From the NCBI RefSeq assembly GCF_034676545.1, contig NZ_JAUCBZ010000015.1, forward strand, positions 2,635,001-2,699,000: a DNA stretch of 64,000 nt, written 5' to 3'. This document shows, piece by piece, positions 16,923-26,757 of this stretch (its first letter is position 1; each line of letters starts with the position of its first letter). Under the pieces are notes generated by a model. That model did not search any database, was not told where the DNA came from, and worked only from the letters and a program-made list of their open reading frames with translations. Both the position numbers and the translations under genes were made by a program. The stretch comes from Pararhodobacter sp. (lineage in GTDB: Bacteria; Pseudomonadota; Alphaproteobacteria; Rhodobacterales; Rhodobacteraceae).

Positions 16923-18164
16923 ATGCTGAAAGTTCTTGCCTCGTCATGGGCGCTGTTGCTGGGATTGCTGCTCCTGATGCTCGGGAATGGCATGCAGGGC
17001 ACGTTGCTGGGCATTCGCGGCGCGATCGAGGATTTCTCGACGACGCAGATGTCGATCGTCATGTCGTGCTATTTCGTCGGCTTCCTGTTCGGCTCGCGCA
17101 TGGCACCCGAGATGATCAGACGGGTCGGCCATGTGCGCGTGTTCGCGGCTCTGGGCTCGATGATTTCCGCGGTGCTGATCCTCTATGCGGCGGCCCCGCA
17201 TTGGGTGGCCTGGGCCTTGATGCGGGTGATCATCGGGTTCTCGTTTTCGGGCGTCTATATCACCGCCGAAAGCTGGCTGAACAACGCCTCGACCAATGAG
17301 ACGCGTGGTCAGGCCCTGTCGCTGTATCTGATCGTGCAGATGATCGGCATCATCGCGGCACAGGCGCTGCTGAACCTGGCGGATCCGTCGGGCTATATCC
17401 TGTTCGTGATCCCCTCGGTGCTGGTCTCGCTGGCCTTCACGCCAATTCTGCTGTCGATCAGCCCTGCCCCGCAATTCGAAAGCACCGCACGCCTGACGAT
17501 GCGCGAATTGTACCGGATTTCGCCGCTGGGCTGCGTCGGGATGTTCCTGCTCGGCGGAATCTTTTCGGCGCAATTCGGCATGGCCGCGGTTTGGGCGACC
17601 CAGGCCGGGTTGAACGTGCGCGACCTGTCGATCTTTGTCGCGGGCATCTACACCGGCGGGTTGTTGTTGCAATATCCGATTGGCTGGTTGTCGGACCGCA
17701 TGGATCGCCGGCGGTTGATCCTGTTTCTGGCCATTGGCGGCACGATCGTGCTGACTGTCCCGGTGCTGTTCAACATCCCGTTTGTCGCGCTGGTTGTCGT
17801 CGGGGCCTTTGCGGGTGGCATCTCGAACCCGCTGTATTCCTTGATTTTGGCCTATGTGAACGATTATCTGAAACCCACGGAAATGGCGGGGGCCTCGGCC
17901 GGGTTGCTGTTCATCAATGGTGTTGGTGCCATTTCGGGGCCAATCATCACCGGCTGGATGATGGGGGTCATCGGGCCGTCGGGCTTCTTCTTGTTCATGG
18001 CGCTGATCTTTGGCGTGCTGGCCGCCTATAGCCTGTGGCGGATGTCGCGACGCCCCATCACGCCGGGTTCGCAAAGTTCCTACACCGCGGTGTCGCCAAC
18101 CGCATCCGCAATATCGGTCGAGGCAGCCCTGGAGCATAACGAGGACGAAACGCTTCAGAGCTAG
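16923..18164 (+). CDS. MFS transporter
   Basis: This is a 413-residue inner-membrane transporter of the major facilitator superfamily with about 12 hydrophobic segments. The loop after helix 2 reads GSRMAPEMIRRVGHVRVF, close to the MFS motif A position, and helix 4 carries RVIIGFSFSGVYITAESWLN, as in the YcaD/UMF subgroup. The soluble tail (about 375-413) is rich in Ser and Thr. A hairpin terminator and a perfect palindrome upstream suggest its own regulated promoter. The substrate is not predictable from sequence. DUF924 follows 90 bases downstream. Confidence 0.88.
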   Translation: MLKVLASSWALLLGLLLLMLGNGMQGTLLGIRGAIEDFSTTQMSIVMSCYFVGFLFGSRMAPEMIRRVGHVRVFAALGSMISAVLILYAAAPHWVAWALMRVIIGFSFSGVYITAESWLNNASTNETRGQALSLYLIVQMIGIIAAQALLNLADPSGYILFVIPSVLVSLAFTPILLSISPAPQFESTARLTMRELYRISPLGCVGMFLLGGIFSAQFGMAAVWATQAGLNVRDLSIFVAGIYTGGLLLQYPIGWLSDRMDRRRLILFLAIGGTIVLTVPVLFNIPFVALVVVGAFAGGISNPLYSLILAYVNDYLKPTEMAGASAGLLFINGVGAISGPIITGWMMGVIGPSGFFLFMALIFGVLAAYSLWRMSRRPITPGSQSSYTAVSPTASAISVEAALEHNEDETLQS

Positions 18165-18254
18165 CGGTTGTGGCGGGTGAAACCGCCAAGTTCGCCTGTG
18201 GCGGGTTGACCAAACACAGCGGGCGTCGCAGGGTTGCAATAAAAGGAGCGCCTC

Positions 18255-18833
18255 ATGCCATTGCCCGCCCGCGCCGACGCCATCTTGCACTATTGGACCG
18301 AACTGGGCCCCGCTGGCTGGTACGCTGGCGGCGCGGAACTGGACGCCGAGATCCGCGACCGGTTCCTGCCGGATTGGGAGCTTGCCGCCGAAGGGGGCGC
18401 GATTTCCTGGCTCGCCTGCCCCGAGGGGATGTTGGCCTATCTGCTGCTGACCGACCAAATGCCGCGGAACATTTTTCGCGGCAGCGCCAAGGCGTTCGCG
18501 ACCGACGCGCACGCAAGGGCGGTGGCGAGCCGCGCATGGCAGCATGAGATCGACCTGAAAATCGCGGAACCGCTGCGGCAGTTTTTCTATCTGCCGCTGA
18601 TGCATTCCGAAAGCACCTTCGATCAGGACCGCTGCGTCTGCCTGATGGTTGCGCGGATGCCCGAAACCGGCGCGGGCTCTGTGCTGCACGCGCGGGCGCA
18701 TCGCGAAATCATCCGCCAGTTTCGCCGCTTTCCGTTTCGCAACGAGGCCCTGGGGCGCGAAAGCAGTCCGGAGGAGGTGCGCTTCTTGGCCGAGGGCGGG
18801 TATGCGCAACTCGTGCGCAGCCTCGGGGGGTGA
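18255..18833 (+). CDS. DUF924 family protein
   Basis: The 192-residue product matches the DUF924 family: a FLPDWELAAEG start region, LAYLLLTDQMPRNIFRGSAKAFATD in two blocks (the DQ-PRN-FRG core) and LRQFFYLPLMHSES. The family is alpha-helical and resembles tetratricopeptide folds; no biochemical role is established. There is no signal peptide. AAAGGAG lies before the ATG. The MFS gene and lpdA flank it on the same strand, but the gaps of about 90 and 105 bases do not prove an operon. Confidence 0.85.
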   Translation: MPLPARADAILHYWTELGPAGWYAGGAELDAEIRDRFLPDWELAAEGGAISWLACPEGMLAYLLLTDQMPRNIFRGSAKAFATDAHARAVASRAWQHEIDLKIAEPLRQFFYLPLMHSESTFDQDRCVCLMVARMPETGAGSVLHARAHREIIRQFRRFPFRNEALGRESSPEEVRFLAEGGYAQLVRSLGG

Positions 18834-18938
18834 GGATCATACCGCGCGGGATCAAGGAAAACGCCGAAATCCTTGTCATGATTGCGTCAATTCAAGAAAT
18901 AGTTTAACGCTGAACCAGTTTTTCTTCGGGAGGGTCAG

Positions 18939-20333
18939 ATGGCTGATCAGAGCTTTGATGTTGTCGTTATCGGGGCTGGTCCGGGTGGCTATGTCGCTGC
19001 GATTCGGGCGGCGCAACTGGGCAAGAAGGTCGCGATTGTCGAGCGTGAGCATCTGGGCGGGATTTGCCTGAACTGGGGTTGCATTCCAACCAAGGCCTTG
19101 CTGCGCTCGGCGGAGGTGTTCCACCTGATGCACCGCGCCAAGGATTTCGGTCTGAAGGCCGAGGGAATCAGCTATGATCTGGCGGCCGTGGTCAAACGCT
19201 CGCGCGGGGTGGCAAAACAGCTCAGCGGCGGCATCGGCCATCTGATGAAAAAGAACAAGATCACCGTGGTCATGGGCGTGGCCACCCTGCCCGCCAAGGG
19301 CACCGTGTCGGTGAAAACCGACAAAGGCGTCGAAACGCTGAAAGCCCCGGCGATCATTCTGGCGACCGGCGCACGCGCCCGCGAGTTGCCAGGGTTGGAG
19401 GCGGATGGCGATCTGGTCTGGACCTATAAACACGCGCTGGACCCCAAGCGCATGCCGAAAAACCTGCTGGTGATTGGCTCGGGCGCGATTGGCATTGAGT
19501 TTGCCAGCTTCTTCAATACGTTGGGCGCAAAAACCACGGTGGTCGAGGTGATGGACCGGGTCCTGCCGGTCGAGGATGCCGAGATTTCCGCCCATGCGAA
19601 AAAGCAATTCGTCAAGCAAGGCATGGTGATCCGCGAGAAAACCACGGTCAAGAAACTGGACCGGGGTAACGGCAAAGTCGTGGCGCATCTGGAAGAAAAC
19701 GGCAAGACCGAGACCGCCGAGTTTGACACGGTGATTTCGGCGGTCGGCATTGTCGGCAACGTCGAGGATCTGGGGCTGGAGGCGTTGGGCGTCAAGGTCG
19801 ACCGCACGCATGTGGTGACGGATGAGTATTGCCGCACCGGCGTCGAGGGGCTGTTTGCAATCGGCGATATCGCCGGCGCGCCGTGGCTGGCGCACAAGGC
19901 CAGCCATGAGGGCGTGATGGTGGCCGAATTGATCGCCGGCAAAACCGTGCATCCGATCAAGCCGAACAGCATTCCGGGCTGCACCTATTGCCACCCGCAG
20001 GTGGCCAGCGTCGGGCTGACCGAAGCCAAGGCCAAAGAGGCGGGCTATGACGTCAAGGTGGGACGCTTCCCGTTCATCGGCAACGGCAAGGCGATTGCCC
20101 TGGGCGAGCCCGAGGGCTTGGTGAAAACCGTCTTTGACGCGAAAACCGGCGAATTGCTGGGGGCGCATATGGTCGGCGCCGAGGTCACCGAGATGATCCA
20201 GGGCTATGTGATTGGCCGTCAGTTGGAGACCACCGAGGAGGACCTGATGCACACGGTCTTCCCGCACCCGACGCTGTCGGAAATGATGCACGAAAGCGTG
20301 CTGGATGCGTACGGCAAGGCGATCCATATGTAA
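18939..20333 (+). CDS. lpdA: Dihydrolipoyl dehydrogenase (E3)
   Basis: E3 reoxidises the dihydrolipoyl groups of 2-oxoacid dehydrogenase or glycine cleavage complexes with NAD. The 464-residue flavoprotein has the FAD motif GAGPGGYVAA, the redox-active disulfide CLNWGC, an NAD-binding GSGAIGIEFASFF motif and the C-terminal active-site HPTLSE with its catalytic His. This copy lacks a lipoyl domain, unlike the second E3 at 40055-41797, so it more likely serves 2-oxoglutarate dehydrogenase or glycine cleavage. GGGAGG lies upstream of the ATG. Confidence 0.97.
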   Translation: MADQSFDVVVIGAGPGGYVAAIRAAQLGKKVAIVEREHLGGICLNWGCIPTKALLRSAEVFHLMHRAKDFGLKAEGISYDLAAVVKRSRGVAKQLSGGIGHLMKKNKITVVMGVATLPAKGTVSVKTDKGVETLKAPAIILATGARARELPGLEADGDLVWTYKHALDPKRMPKNLLVIGSGAIGIEFASFFNTLGAKTTVVEVMDRVLPVEDAEISAHAKKQFVKQGMVIREKTTVKKLDRGNGKVVAHLEENGKTETAEFDTVISAVGIVGNVEDLGLEALGVKVDRTHVVTDEYCRTGVEGLFAIGDIAGAPWLAHKASHEGVMVAELIAGKTVHPIKPNSIPGCTYCHPQVASVGLTEAKAKEAGYDVKVGRFPFIGNGKAIALGEPEGLVKTVFDAKTGELLGAHMVGAEVTEMIQGYVIGRQLETTEEDLMHTVFPHPTLSEMMHESVLDAYGKAIHM

Positions 20334-20466
20334 GCGGAAGGTGGTCAGGGGGGTGCCCCCTCTTCGATCACCAAGGCGCACCCTGTGGCGCGTTCGCGTT
20401 TGACCACCACCGGTGACACTGCGCCTTGACGGGGCAGCCACCCTTTTTACACACAGAAGTTGATCT

Positions 20467-20856
20467 ATGTCCCTTATTCACCTCATCGCCGTTCTGGCTG
20501 TCTTGCAGTATCTTGTTTTCGGATTTCTGGTTGCCGTGCAACGCGGCAAAAGCGGGCTGAAGGCTCCGGCCGTGACCGGGCATGACGGGTTCGAGCGCAT
20601 GTACCGCGTGCAGATGAACACGTTGGAATGCCTGATCGCGTTTTTGCCGATGTTGCTGCTGTCGGGGCAGTATTGGTCCGCGATGATCGTGGCCCCCATT
20701 GGCGCGGTTTATCTGATCGGCCGCACGATTTATTGGCGCGCCTATGTCGCCGATCCTGCCAGCCGCAGCGTGGGCTTTGGCCTGTCGATGTTGCCGATTC
20801 TGCTGTTGCTGCTGCTGGCGGGCGCAGGCGCGCTCAGGGCGATGATCGGTGCTTGA
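20467..20856 (+). CDS. MAPEG family membrane protein
   Basis: MAPEG proteins are small four-helix membrane proteins, several of which are glutathione transferases or peroxidases. The 129-residue protein shows the ERMYRVQMNTLECL signature (family pattern with R-x2-N-x2-E) after helix 1, and ends with a leucine-rich helix. It follows lpdA after 133 bases that contain a short GGGGG/CCCCC palindrome near 20347. Its last 23 bases overlap the tail of the convergent YcaQ-like gene. Confidence 0.9.
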   Translation: MSLIHLIAVLAVLQYLVFGFLVAVQRGKSGLKAPAVTGHDGFERMYRVQMNTLECLIAFLPMLLLSGQYWSAMIVAPIGAVYLIGRTIYWRAYVADPASRSVGFGLSMLPILLLLLLAGAGALRAMIGA

Positions 20857-22033
20857 CCGCGGTTGACGCCCAGATCACCTCGGACGCGCCGACAAAACGC
20901 GCCAATCGCCCCAGTTCGGCGTCAAGTTTGGCGTGGCGTGCGGCGGGCCATTGCACGCCCGGTTCCGGCCAGACCTTCAGAACTGTGAGAACCGAAGCCT
21001 TGCGGTCGGCCTTGACCTCGATACGGCCCACGAAGCGCTCGCCCTCGAGGATCGGGTAGACGTAATAGCCCCATTGGCGTTTGGCGGCGGGGACGAACAT
21101 TTCCACGCGGTAGTCAAAGCCGAACAGGCGGCCAAGGCGGGCGCGGTCGCGGACCACCGGGTCGAACGGGTTGAGGATGCGCAGCCGCGAGGTTGGCGGT
21201 TTCAGCGCGTTGATGCGGTCCTCGATATCCTCGGGCGCGATGGCCTTGAGCCACCCCCCCTGCGCGGTTTCGATTTCGACGGGGCGGGTATGATCGGCGG
21301 CGGCTGCCCAGTCTTGCACCTCGGCGCGGCTCGTGGCGTCCCAGAATTTCTGCACCTCGCCCAATGTGCCGAACCCCATGCGATCAAGGGCGGCGTCGCA
21401 AAGCCAGTCGATCTGCGCGGATTCCGGCAAGGCGATTGCCCGCAGGTCAGCCGGGAACACCCGCTCGGCCAAGTCATAGAATTTGGTAAAATTCTCGCGG
21501 TGACAGGTCGCCAGCTCGCCGCTGTACCACATGTAATCGAGCGCCAGCTTATGCGGTGGCCGCGCCCACATATGATCGCGGTTTTCCAGCTTGGAATCAA
21601 AGGCATGGGTCGACAAGGGCCCCTCGGCGCGGATGCGGTCCTTGATTTTCTGGCGCGCGGCGGCGTCGGGCAGGCCCTTGAACCACCCTGCCCGGTCATG
21701 CAGCGCCTTCATGCGGGCAAACTGACGCTGCCACATGGGCAGGAATTCCATCGGAAGGACCGAGGCGTCATGGGTGAAATGTTCAAAGATACCGCGCTCT
21801 TGGGCCAGAAGCCGATCCAGCATCGGTTCGGTGTAGTTCTGGTTGCGGCTCCACAGAATATGGTGATGCGCGCGGGCGACAACCTGGATGGTGTCAAGCT
21901 GCACGAAGCCCAGCCGGGTTATGAGGTCGTGCAGGTTCAGCGGCCCGGTCGGTGTGCGTGCAAGCCCCTGCGCCGAGAGCCACAGGCGGCGGGCGGTCTT
22001 GTTGTCGAGGCGCAGGGGCGTTTGGTCAACCAC
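20834..22033 (-). CDS. YcaQ-family winged-helix DNA glycosylase-like protein
   Basis: The 399-residue protein matches the HTH_42/YcaQ family, whose E. coli member unhooks DNA interstrand crosslinks. Visible family parts are the N-terminal LGFVQLDTIQVVARAHHHILWSRN in two blocks, containing the QLD catalytic-motif position, a central winged-helix region and a C-terminal NPFDPVVRDRARLGRLFGFDYR stretch. It converges with the MAPEG gene and overlaps it by 23 bases. Crosslink-repair activity is inferred from the family only. Confidence 0.85.
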   Translation of the reverse strand: MVDQTPLRLDNKTARRLWLSAQGLARTPTGPLNLHDLITRLGFVQLDTIQVVARAHHHILWSRNQNYTEPMLDRLLAQERGIFEHFTHDASVLPMEFLPMWQRQFARMKALHDRAGWFKGLPDAAARQKIKDRIRAEGPLSTHAFDSKLENRDHMWARPPHKLALDYMWYSGELATCHRENFTKFYDLAERVFPADLRAIALPESAQIDWLCDAALDRMGFGTLGEVQKFWDATSRAEVQDWAAAADHTRPVEIETAQGGWLKAIAPEDIEDRINALKPPTSRLRILNPFDPVVRDRARLGRLFGFDYRVEMFVPAAKRQWGYYVYPILEGERFVGRIEVKADRKASVLTVLKVWPEPGVQWPAARHAKLDAELGRLARFVGASEVIWASTAVKHRSSP

Positions 22034-22081
22034 GGCGGGCAGTCAATCCGGGGCTGTGCACAGGGTCAAGGGCGCGCGATG

Positions 22082-22113
22082 AAAAAAGCCCGCGCCGGGG
22101 GTCCGGCGCGGGC
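22082..22113 (-). terminator. Rho-independent terminator of pntAB
   Basis: A perfect 11-bp stem GCCCGCGCCGG/CCGGCGCGGGC with a 4-base loop is followed on the minus strand by TTTTTT. It lies directly after the pntB stop. Confidence 0.9.
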
Positions 22114-22136
22114 TATTCGTGGTCAGGATCGCGGGA

Positions 22137-23582
22137 TCAGTCGATCATCGGCAGCAAGGCATCAATCGACGCTTTCGCGTCACCGTAGAACATGCGCGTG
22201 TTCTCCTTGAAGAACAGCGGGTTCTCGATTCCCGAGTAGCCGGTGCCCTGCCCGCGCTTGGACACAAACACCTGCTTGGCTTTCCAGCACTCCAGAACCG
22301 GCATCCCGGCGATGGGCGAGTTGGGGTCTTCCTGCGCCGCCGGGTTGACGATGTCGTTCGAGCCGATGACGATTGCGACGTCGGTGTTGGGAAAATCCTC
22401 GTTGATCTCGTCCATTTCCATGACGATGTCATAAGGCACGCGCGCTTCGGCCAGAAGCACGTTCATATGCCCCGGCAGACGCCCGGCAACCGGGTGAATG
22501 GCGAAGCGCACGTCCTTGCCCTTGGCGCGCAGCTTGCGGGTCAGTTCCGACACCGATTGCTGTGCCTGAGCCACGGCCATGCCATACCCCGGGATGATGA
22601 TGACGCTGTCGGCCTCATTCAGGGCTGCGGCCACGCCTTCGGCGTCAATGGCGATCTGCTCGCCGTCGATTTCCATCGCCGGGCCGGTGGTGCCGCCAAA
22701 GCCGCCCAGAATCACCGAGATGAACGAGCGGTTCATCGCCTTGCACATGATATAAGACAGGATCGCACCCGAGGAGCCGACCAGCGCACCGACCACAATC
22801 AAGAGGTCATTGGCCAGCGAGAAGCCGATTGCTGCCGCCGCCCAGCCTGAGTAGCTGTTGAGCATCGACACCACGACCGGCATATCGGCGCCGCCAATGC
22901 CCATGATCAGGTGATACCCGACAAAGAACGCCAGCAGCGTCATCAACATCAAGGTCCAGCTGCCCGCGCCCTGGAAATACAGGACCAGCAGGATCAGCGA
23001 GATCAGCGCCGCACCGGCGTTGAGCATGTGGCCGCCGGGCAGTTTGGTCGCCGCAGAGCTGAGTTTGCCCGCCAGCTTGCCATAAGCCACCACCGAGCCG
23101 GTGAAGGTCACGGCGCCGATGAACACACCGAGGAACACCTCGATCTTGAGCACCGAGATTTCGGCCGAGGTTTTATGCGCAACCGTCGCGGCAAAGCCCG
23201 CCAAGGCCTCGAGCGCGGTGGTATCCGACGCCGCTTGCATGGCGGCGATCCGGACCATTTCGATCTGCGTGTTGAAACCGATGAACACCGCCGCCAAGCC
23301 GACGAGGCTGTGCATCGCCGCAACAAGTTGCGGCATTTCGGTCATCTGCACGCGTTGGGCGACCACCCAACCAATCGCGCCACCGATGCCGACCAGCAGG
23401 ATCGACAGCGCCCAATTGCCCGCGCCGGGGCCATAAAGCGTGGCCGCCACGGCCAGCGCCATGCCGACAATGCCGTACCAGACCGCGCGTTTCGCGCTCT
23501 CCTGGCCCGAAAGCCCGCCAAGCGACTGAATGAACAAGATCGCTGCAACCACATAGGCTGCCGTGGTAAATCCGTATTCCAT
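22137..23582 (-). CDS. pntB: NAD(P) transhydrogenase subunit beta
   Basis: PntB forms the main membrane channel and the NADP(H)-binding domain of the proton-translocating transhydrogenase, which makes NADPH from NADH using the proton gradient. The 481-residue protein has about nine membrane helices (residues 1-280) followed by the cytosolic NADP domain with IIPGYGMAVAQAQ, RFAIHPVAGRLPGHMNVLLAEA in two blocks and IGSNDIVNPAA motifs. It starts 12 bases after pntA and is followed by a strong terminator. Confidence 0.97.
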   Translation of the reverse strand: MEYGFTTAAYVVAAILFIQSLGGLSGQESAKRAVWYGIVGMALAVAATLYGPGAGNWALSILLVGIGGAIGWVVAQRVQMTEMPQLVAAMHSLVGLAAVFIGFNTQIEMVRIAAMQAASDTTALEALAGFAATVAHKTSAEISVLKIEVFLGVFIGAVTFTGSVVAYGKLAGKLSSAATKLPGGHMLNAGAALISLILLVLYFQGAGSWTLMLMTLLAFFVGYHLIMGIGGADMPVVVSMLNSYSGWAAAAIGFSLANDLLIVVGALVGSSGAILSYIMCKAMNRSFISVILGGFGGTTGPAMEIDGEQIAIDAEGVAAALNEADSVIIIPGYGMAVAQAQQSVSELTRKLRAKGKDVRFAIHPVAGRLPGHMNVLLAEARVPYDIVMEMDEINEDFPNTDVAIVIGSNDIVNPAAQEDPNSPIAGMPVLECWKAKQVFVSKRGQGTGYSGIENPLFFKENTRMFYGDAKASIDALLPMID

Positions 23583-23594
23583 GGCTGCCTCTCC

Positions 23595-25163
23595 TTACGA
23601 TTTCTGGAACATGGCAAGCATGCGCCGGGTGACCAGGAAGCCACCGAAAATGTTGATCCCCGCCATGAACACCGACAGGGCGGCCAGGATCAGCACCAGC
23701 CAACTGCCCGAGCCGATCTGCATCAGCGCGCCAAGGATGATGATTGACGAGATCGCGTTGGTCACGGCCATCAGCGGCGTGTGCAGCGAATGCGCGACGC
23801 CCCAGATGACCTGGAAGCCGACGTAGCAGGCCAGCACGAACACGATGAAATGCGCCATGAAACTGGCCGGGGCAAAGATGCCCGCCAGCAGCAACAGCGC
23901 ACCGCCGACCCCCAGCAGGGTGACCTGGGTGCGGGTCTCGGCCTTGAAGGCGGCGACCTCTGCCGCGCGCTTTTCCTCGACCGTCAGTTCCTTGGGCTTG
24001 TCGCGTTTGACGGCGGCAATCGCCTTGATCTTGGGCGGCGGTGGCGGGAAGGTGATCTCGCCGGCGTGGGTCACGGTCGCGCCGCGGATCACGTCATCTT
24101 CCATGTTCTGATGGATCACGCCGTCTTTGGCGGGCGTCAGATCAAAGATCATGTGGCGGATGTTGTTGGAATAGAGCGTCGAGGCTTGCGTGCCCATCCG
24201 GCTGGGGAAGTCGGTGTAGCCGACGATGGTGACGCCGTTGTCGGTGACGATTTTCTGATCCGCGACGGTCAGATCGCAGTTGCCACCGCGTTCGGCCGCC
24301 AGATCGACGATCACCGAGCCGCGCTTCATCATCTTGACCATGTCCTCGGTCCACAGCTTTGGCGCTGGGCGTCCGGGGATCAGGGCGGTGGTGATGACGA
24401 TATCGACATCGGGGGCCAATTCGCGGAATTTCTCAAGCTGCTTTTCACGGAATTCGGGGCTGGAGGGGGCCGCATAGCCACCGGTTGCCGCGCCGTCCTG
24501 GGCTTCCTCGAAGTCGAGATAGACGAAGCTTGCGCCCATTGATTCGATTTGCTCGGCCACTTCGGGGCGCACGTCAAAGGCCATGGTGATGGCGCCCAGC
24601 GAGGTCGCCGTGCCGATCGCGGCAAGACCGGCGACACCGGCACCCACGACCAGAACCTTGGCCGGCGGAACCTTGCCCGCGGCGGTCACCTGGCCGGTAA
24701 AGAAGCGGCCAAAGTTGTTGCCCGCCTCGATCACCGCACGGTAGCCCGCGATATTGGCCATCGACGACAGCGCGTCCATTTTCTGCGCCCGGCTGATGCG
24801 GGGCACCATGTCCATGGCGATGACGGTGGCACCCTGCGCCTTGGCCAGTTCCAGCGCTGCTTCGTTCTGGGCGGGCCAGAAGAAGGAGATCAGCGTTTGA
24901 CCCTCACGCAGGCGCTTGATCTCGGCCTCGGAGGGCTCGCGAACCTTGACCACGACATCCGCAGCCTTGAACAGCGCCTCGGCGTTGGCGGCAATTTCGA
25001 CGCCGACCGCGGTATACGCCGCGTCTTCAAACCCTGACGCCGCTCCGGCGTCTTTCTCGATGACACAGCTGTGCCCCAGTTTTTGCAACTGAAGCGCCGA
25101 TTCTGGCGTCATCGCGACCCGGTTCTCGCCCGGAAAAATCTCTTTCGGTGCCCCGATTTTCAC
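23595..25163 (-). CDS. pntA: NAD(P) transhydrogenase subunit alpha
   Basis: PntA supplies the NAD(H)-binding domain and part of the membrane domain of transhydrogenase. The 522-residue protein is the undivided E. coli-like form: an alanine dehydrogenase-like N-terminal domain, the NAD motif VVGAGVAGLAAIG, a proline-rich linker (FPPPPPK) and four C-terminal helices. The start is GTG at 25163, with AGGAGG about 7 bases before it. It diverges from ppk2 across a gap of about 250 bases in which I saw no clear operator. Confidence 0.96.
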   Translation of the reverse strand: MKIGAPKEIFPGENRVAMTPESALQLQKLGHSCVIEKDAGAASGFEDAAYTAVGVEIAANAEALFKAADVVVKVREPSEAEIKRLREGQTLISFFWPAQNEAALELAKAQGATVIAMDMVPRISRAQKMDALSSMANIAGYRAVIEAGNNFGRFFTGQVTAAGKVPPAKVLVVGAGVAGLAAIGTATSLGAITMAFDVRPEVAEQIESMGASFVYLDFEEAQDGAATGGYAAPSSPEFREKQLEKFRELAPDVDIVITTALIPGRPAPKLWTEDMVKMMKRGSVIVDLAAERGGNCDLTVADQKIVTDNGVTIVGYTDFPSRMGTQASTLYSNNIRHMIFDLTPAKDGVIHQNMEDDVIRGATVTHAGEITFPPPPPKIKAIAAVKRDKPKELTVEEKRAAEVAAFKAETRTQVTLLGVGGALLLLAGIFAPASFMAHFIVFVLACYVGFQVIWGVAHSLHTPLMAVTNAISSIIILGALMQIGSGSWLVLILAALSVFMAGINIFGGFLVTRRMLAMFQKS

Positions 25164-25416
25164 ACTGGGTCCTCCTTATTCAAGGGCCGGGCAAGGCGTC
25201 GCCCGCTGCTTTTGTGCCTTCGGTCAATACCGTGCGCAAGATTATTACACAAGCGGGTGTGCGCCCTTGAATTCGGACCCTTGGTCACAGGGCCTGTCAG
25301 CGGGTCGCCCAAGGCAGAAACGCGGTGGCGCGCGCGCATGCGCTTGAGACAAGTCAAGGCATCGTTTAGCATTTGCGGCTAGTATGCTTGCGAAGCATCA
25401 AAACGGAGCGCCCTGC

Positions 25417-26358
25417 ATGTCTGAACAGACCCCGATTCCCGCCGCCGACGCCCCCACCAGCGCGCTGAACGGGTCCGGCACGGCACAGGTCGCCACCCCC
25501 AAGGCGCGGCGCCGTGGCGGGTTGAAATCCGCGCTGACGACAGAAAACCTGCACGCGAGTTTCGAAAGCACGCGGTATCCCTATGCCTACAAGATGGCGC
25601 GCAAACCCTATGAGGTGGAAAAGGCGCGGCTTCAGGCCGAGTTGCTGAAGGTGCAGATCTGGGCGCAAGAGACCGGGCAAAAATTTGTCCTGCTGTTCGA
25701 GGGTCGCGATGCCGCCGGCAAAGGCGGCACGATCAAGCGGTTCACCGAGCACCTGAACCCGCGGTTCGCGCGCGTCGTGGCCCTGAACAAACCCACCGAG
25801 TCCGAGCGCGGCCAGTGGTATTTCCAGCGCTACATCGAGCATCTGCCAACCGCGGGCGAGATGGTTTTTTATGACCGCTCCTGGTACAATCGCGCGGGAG
25901 TCGAGCGGGTGATGGGGTTTTGCACGCCCGAGGACTATCTGGAATTCATGCGCCAGGCCCCCGAGGTCGAGCGCATGTTGACGCGGTCCGGCATCCGGCT
26001 GTTCAAATTCTGGTTCTCGGTGACACCCGAAGAACAACGCCGCCGCTTTACCGCGCGCGAGACCGACCCGTTGAAACGCTGGAAACTGTCCCCGATCGAC
26101 AAGGCCAGCCTGGATTTGTGGGATGAATACACCGCGGCGAAAGAGGCGATGTTCTTTTACACCGATACCGCCGACGCGCCGTGGACGATCATCAAATCCA
26201 AGGACAAGAAACGCGCGCGGCTCAATTGCATGAAGCATTTCCTGTCGAGTCTGGACTATCCCGGCAAGGATCACGAGGTGGTCGGCACGCCCGATCCGCT
26301 GATTGTCGGTCGCGCGCGTCAGGTCCTGCCCGCCATCGGGGGTACACCAGCGCCGTGA
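25417..26358 (+). CDS. ppk2: Polyphosphate kinase 2
   Basis: PPK2 enzymes transfer phosphate between polyphosphate and nucleotides. The 313-residue protein has a charged, low-complexity N-terminus (1-40) and a P-loop kinase core with Walker A EGRDAAGKGGT, the lid-associated YDRSWYNRAGVERVMGF block and a late WTIIKSKDKKRARLN. Length and a single domain place it with class I-type PPK2s; nucleotide preference is not readable here. I chose ATG 25417 because GGAG lies 8 bases before it; an upstream ATG at 25384 lacks support. A small membrane-protein gene follows on the other strand with no gap. Confidence 0.93.
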   Translation: MSEQTPIPAADAPTSALNGSGTAQVATPKARRRGGLKSALTTENLHASFESTRYPYAYKMARKPYEVEKARLQAELLKVQIWAQETGQKFVLLFEGRDAAGKGGTIKRFTEHLNPRFARVVALNKPTESERGQWYFQRYIEHLPTAGEMVFYDRSWYNRAGVERVMGFCTPEDYLEFMRQAPEVERMLTRSGIRLFKFWFSVTPEEQRRRFTARETDPLKRWKLSPIDKASLDLWDEYTAAKEAMFFYTDTADAPWTIIKSKDKKRARLNCMKHFLSSLDYPGKDHEVVGTPDPLIVGRARQVLPAIGGTPAP

Positions 26359-26583
26359 TCAGCGCAGCGCGATACCGATGATCACCATCATCAGGCCGAA
26401 AACGGCCGTGAACAGCGCCGCCATATTGCGCGCCACCGCCGCTTGCAGGGCCTTGCGCATCTCTTCGTCGGATACTTTGGACTGGCGCAGCTTCCAGGCG
26501 CCATAGGCCGTCGCGATCAAGCCGCCGACGCCCGCCAGCGTCACCACCGCGCCGATCCAGATCAGCAATTGAAATCCTGACAT
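26359..26583 (-). CDS. Small two-helix membrane protein
   Basis: This 74-residue protein has two hydrophobic helices (about 6-28 and 53-73) separated by a charged segment with RQSKVSDEEMRKALQ. I do not recognise a named family. The layout, with a short basic cytosolic loop, recurs in small Rhodobacteraceae proteins. Its stop abuts the ppk2 stop (convergent) and a GAGG-like site lies near the start. It is very probably a real gene because of the clean helix-loop-helix pattern, but its function is unknown. Confidence 0.65.
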   Translation of the reverse strand: MSGFQLLIWIGAVVTLAGVGGLIATAYGAWKLRQSKVSDEEMRKALQAAVARNMAALFTAVFGLMMVIIGIALR

Positions 26584-26757
26584 GACAGCCTCTCACTTGT
26601 GCAGCGGTGTCCTAGCCGATGATCGTCCCCTCGGCAAGTTCACGCAGGCCTCGTTTCCGATGTCGTGCCGCCTTGCCTGACCGCGTTCGGCCCGCTAGGA
26701 ACAAGGCTCACAAGGACAGCCCTGCCCGCTCTGCGCGCATAAACCAACGAGGCCCCA

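Noticed and set aside
20834..20856. 23-base overlap of the MAPEG and YcaQ-like genes as a regulatory device
   Set aside because: Short convergent tail overlaps are common in compact genomes and both frames are intact; nothing further supports a special role.
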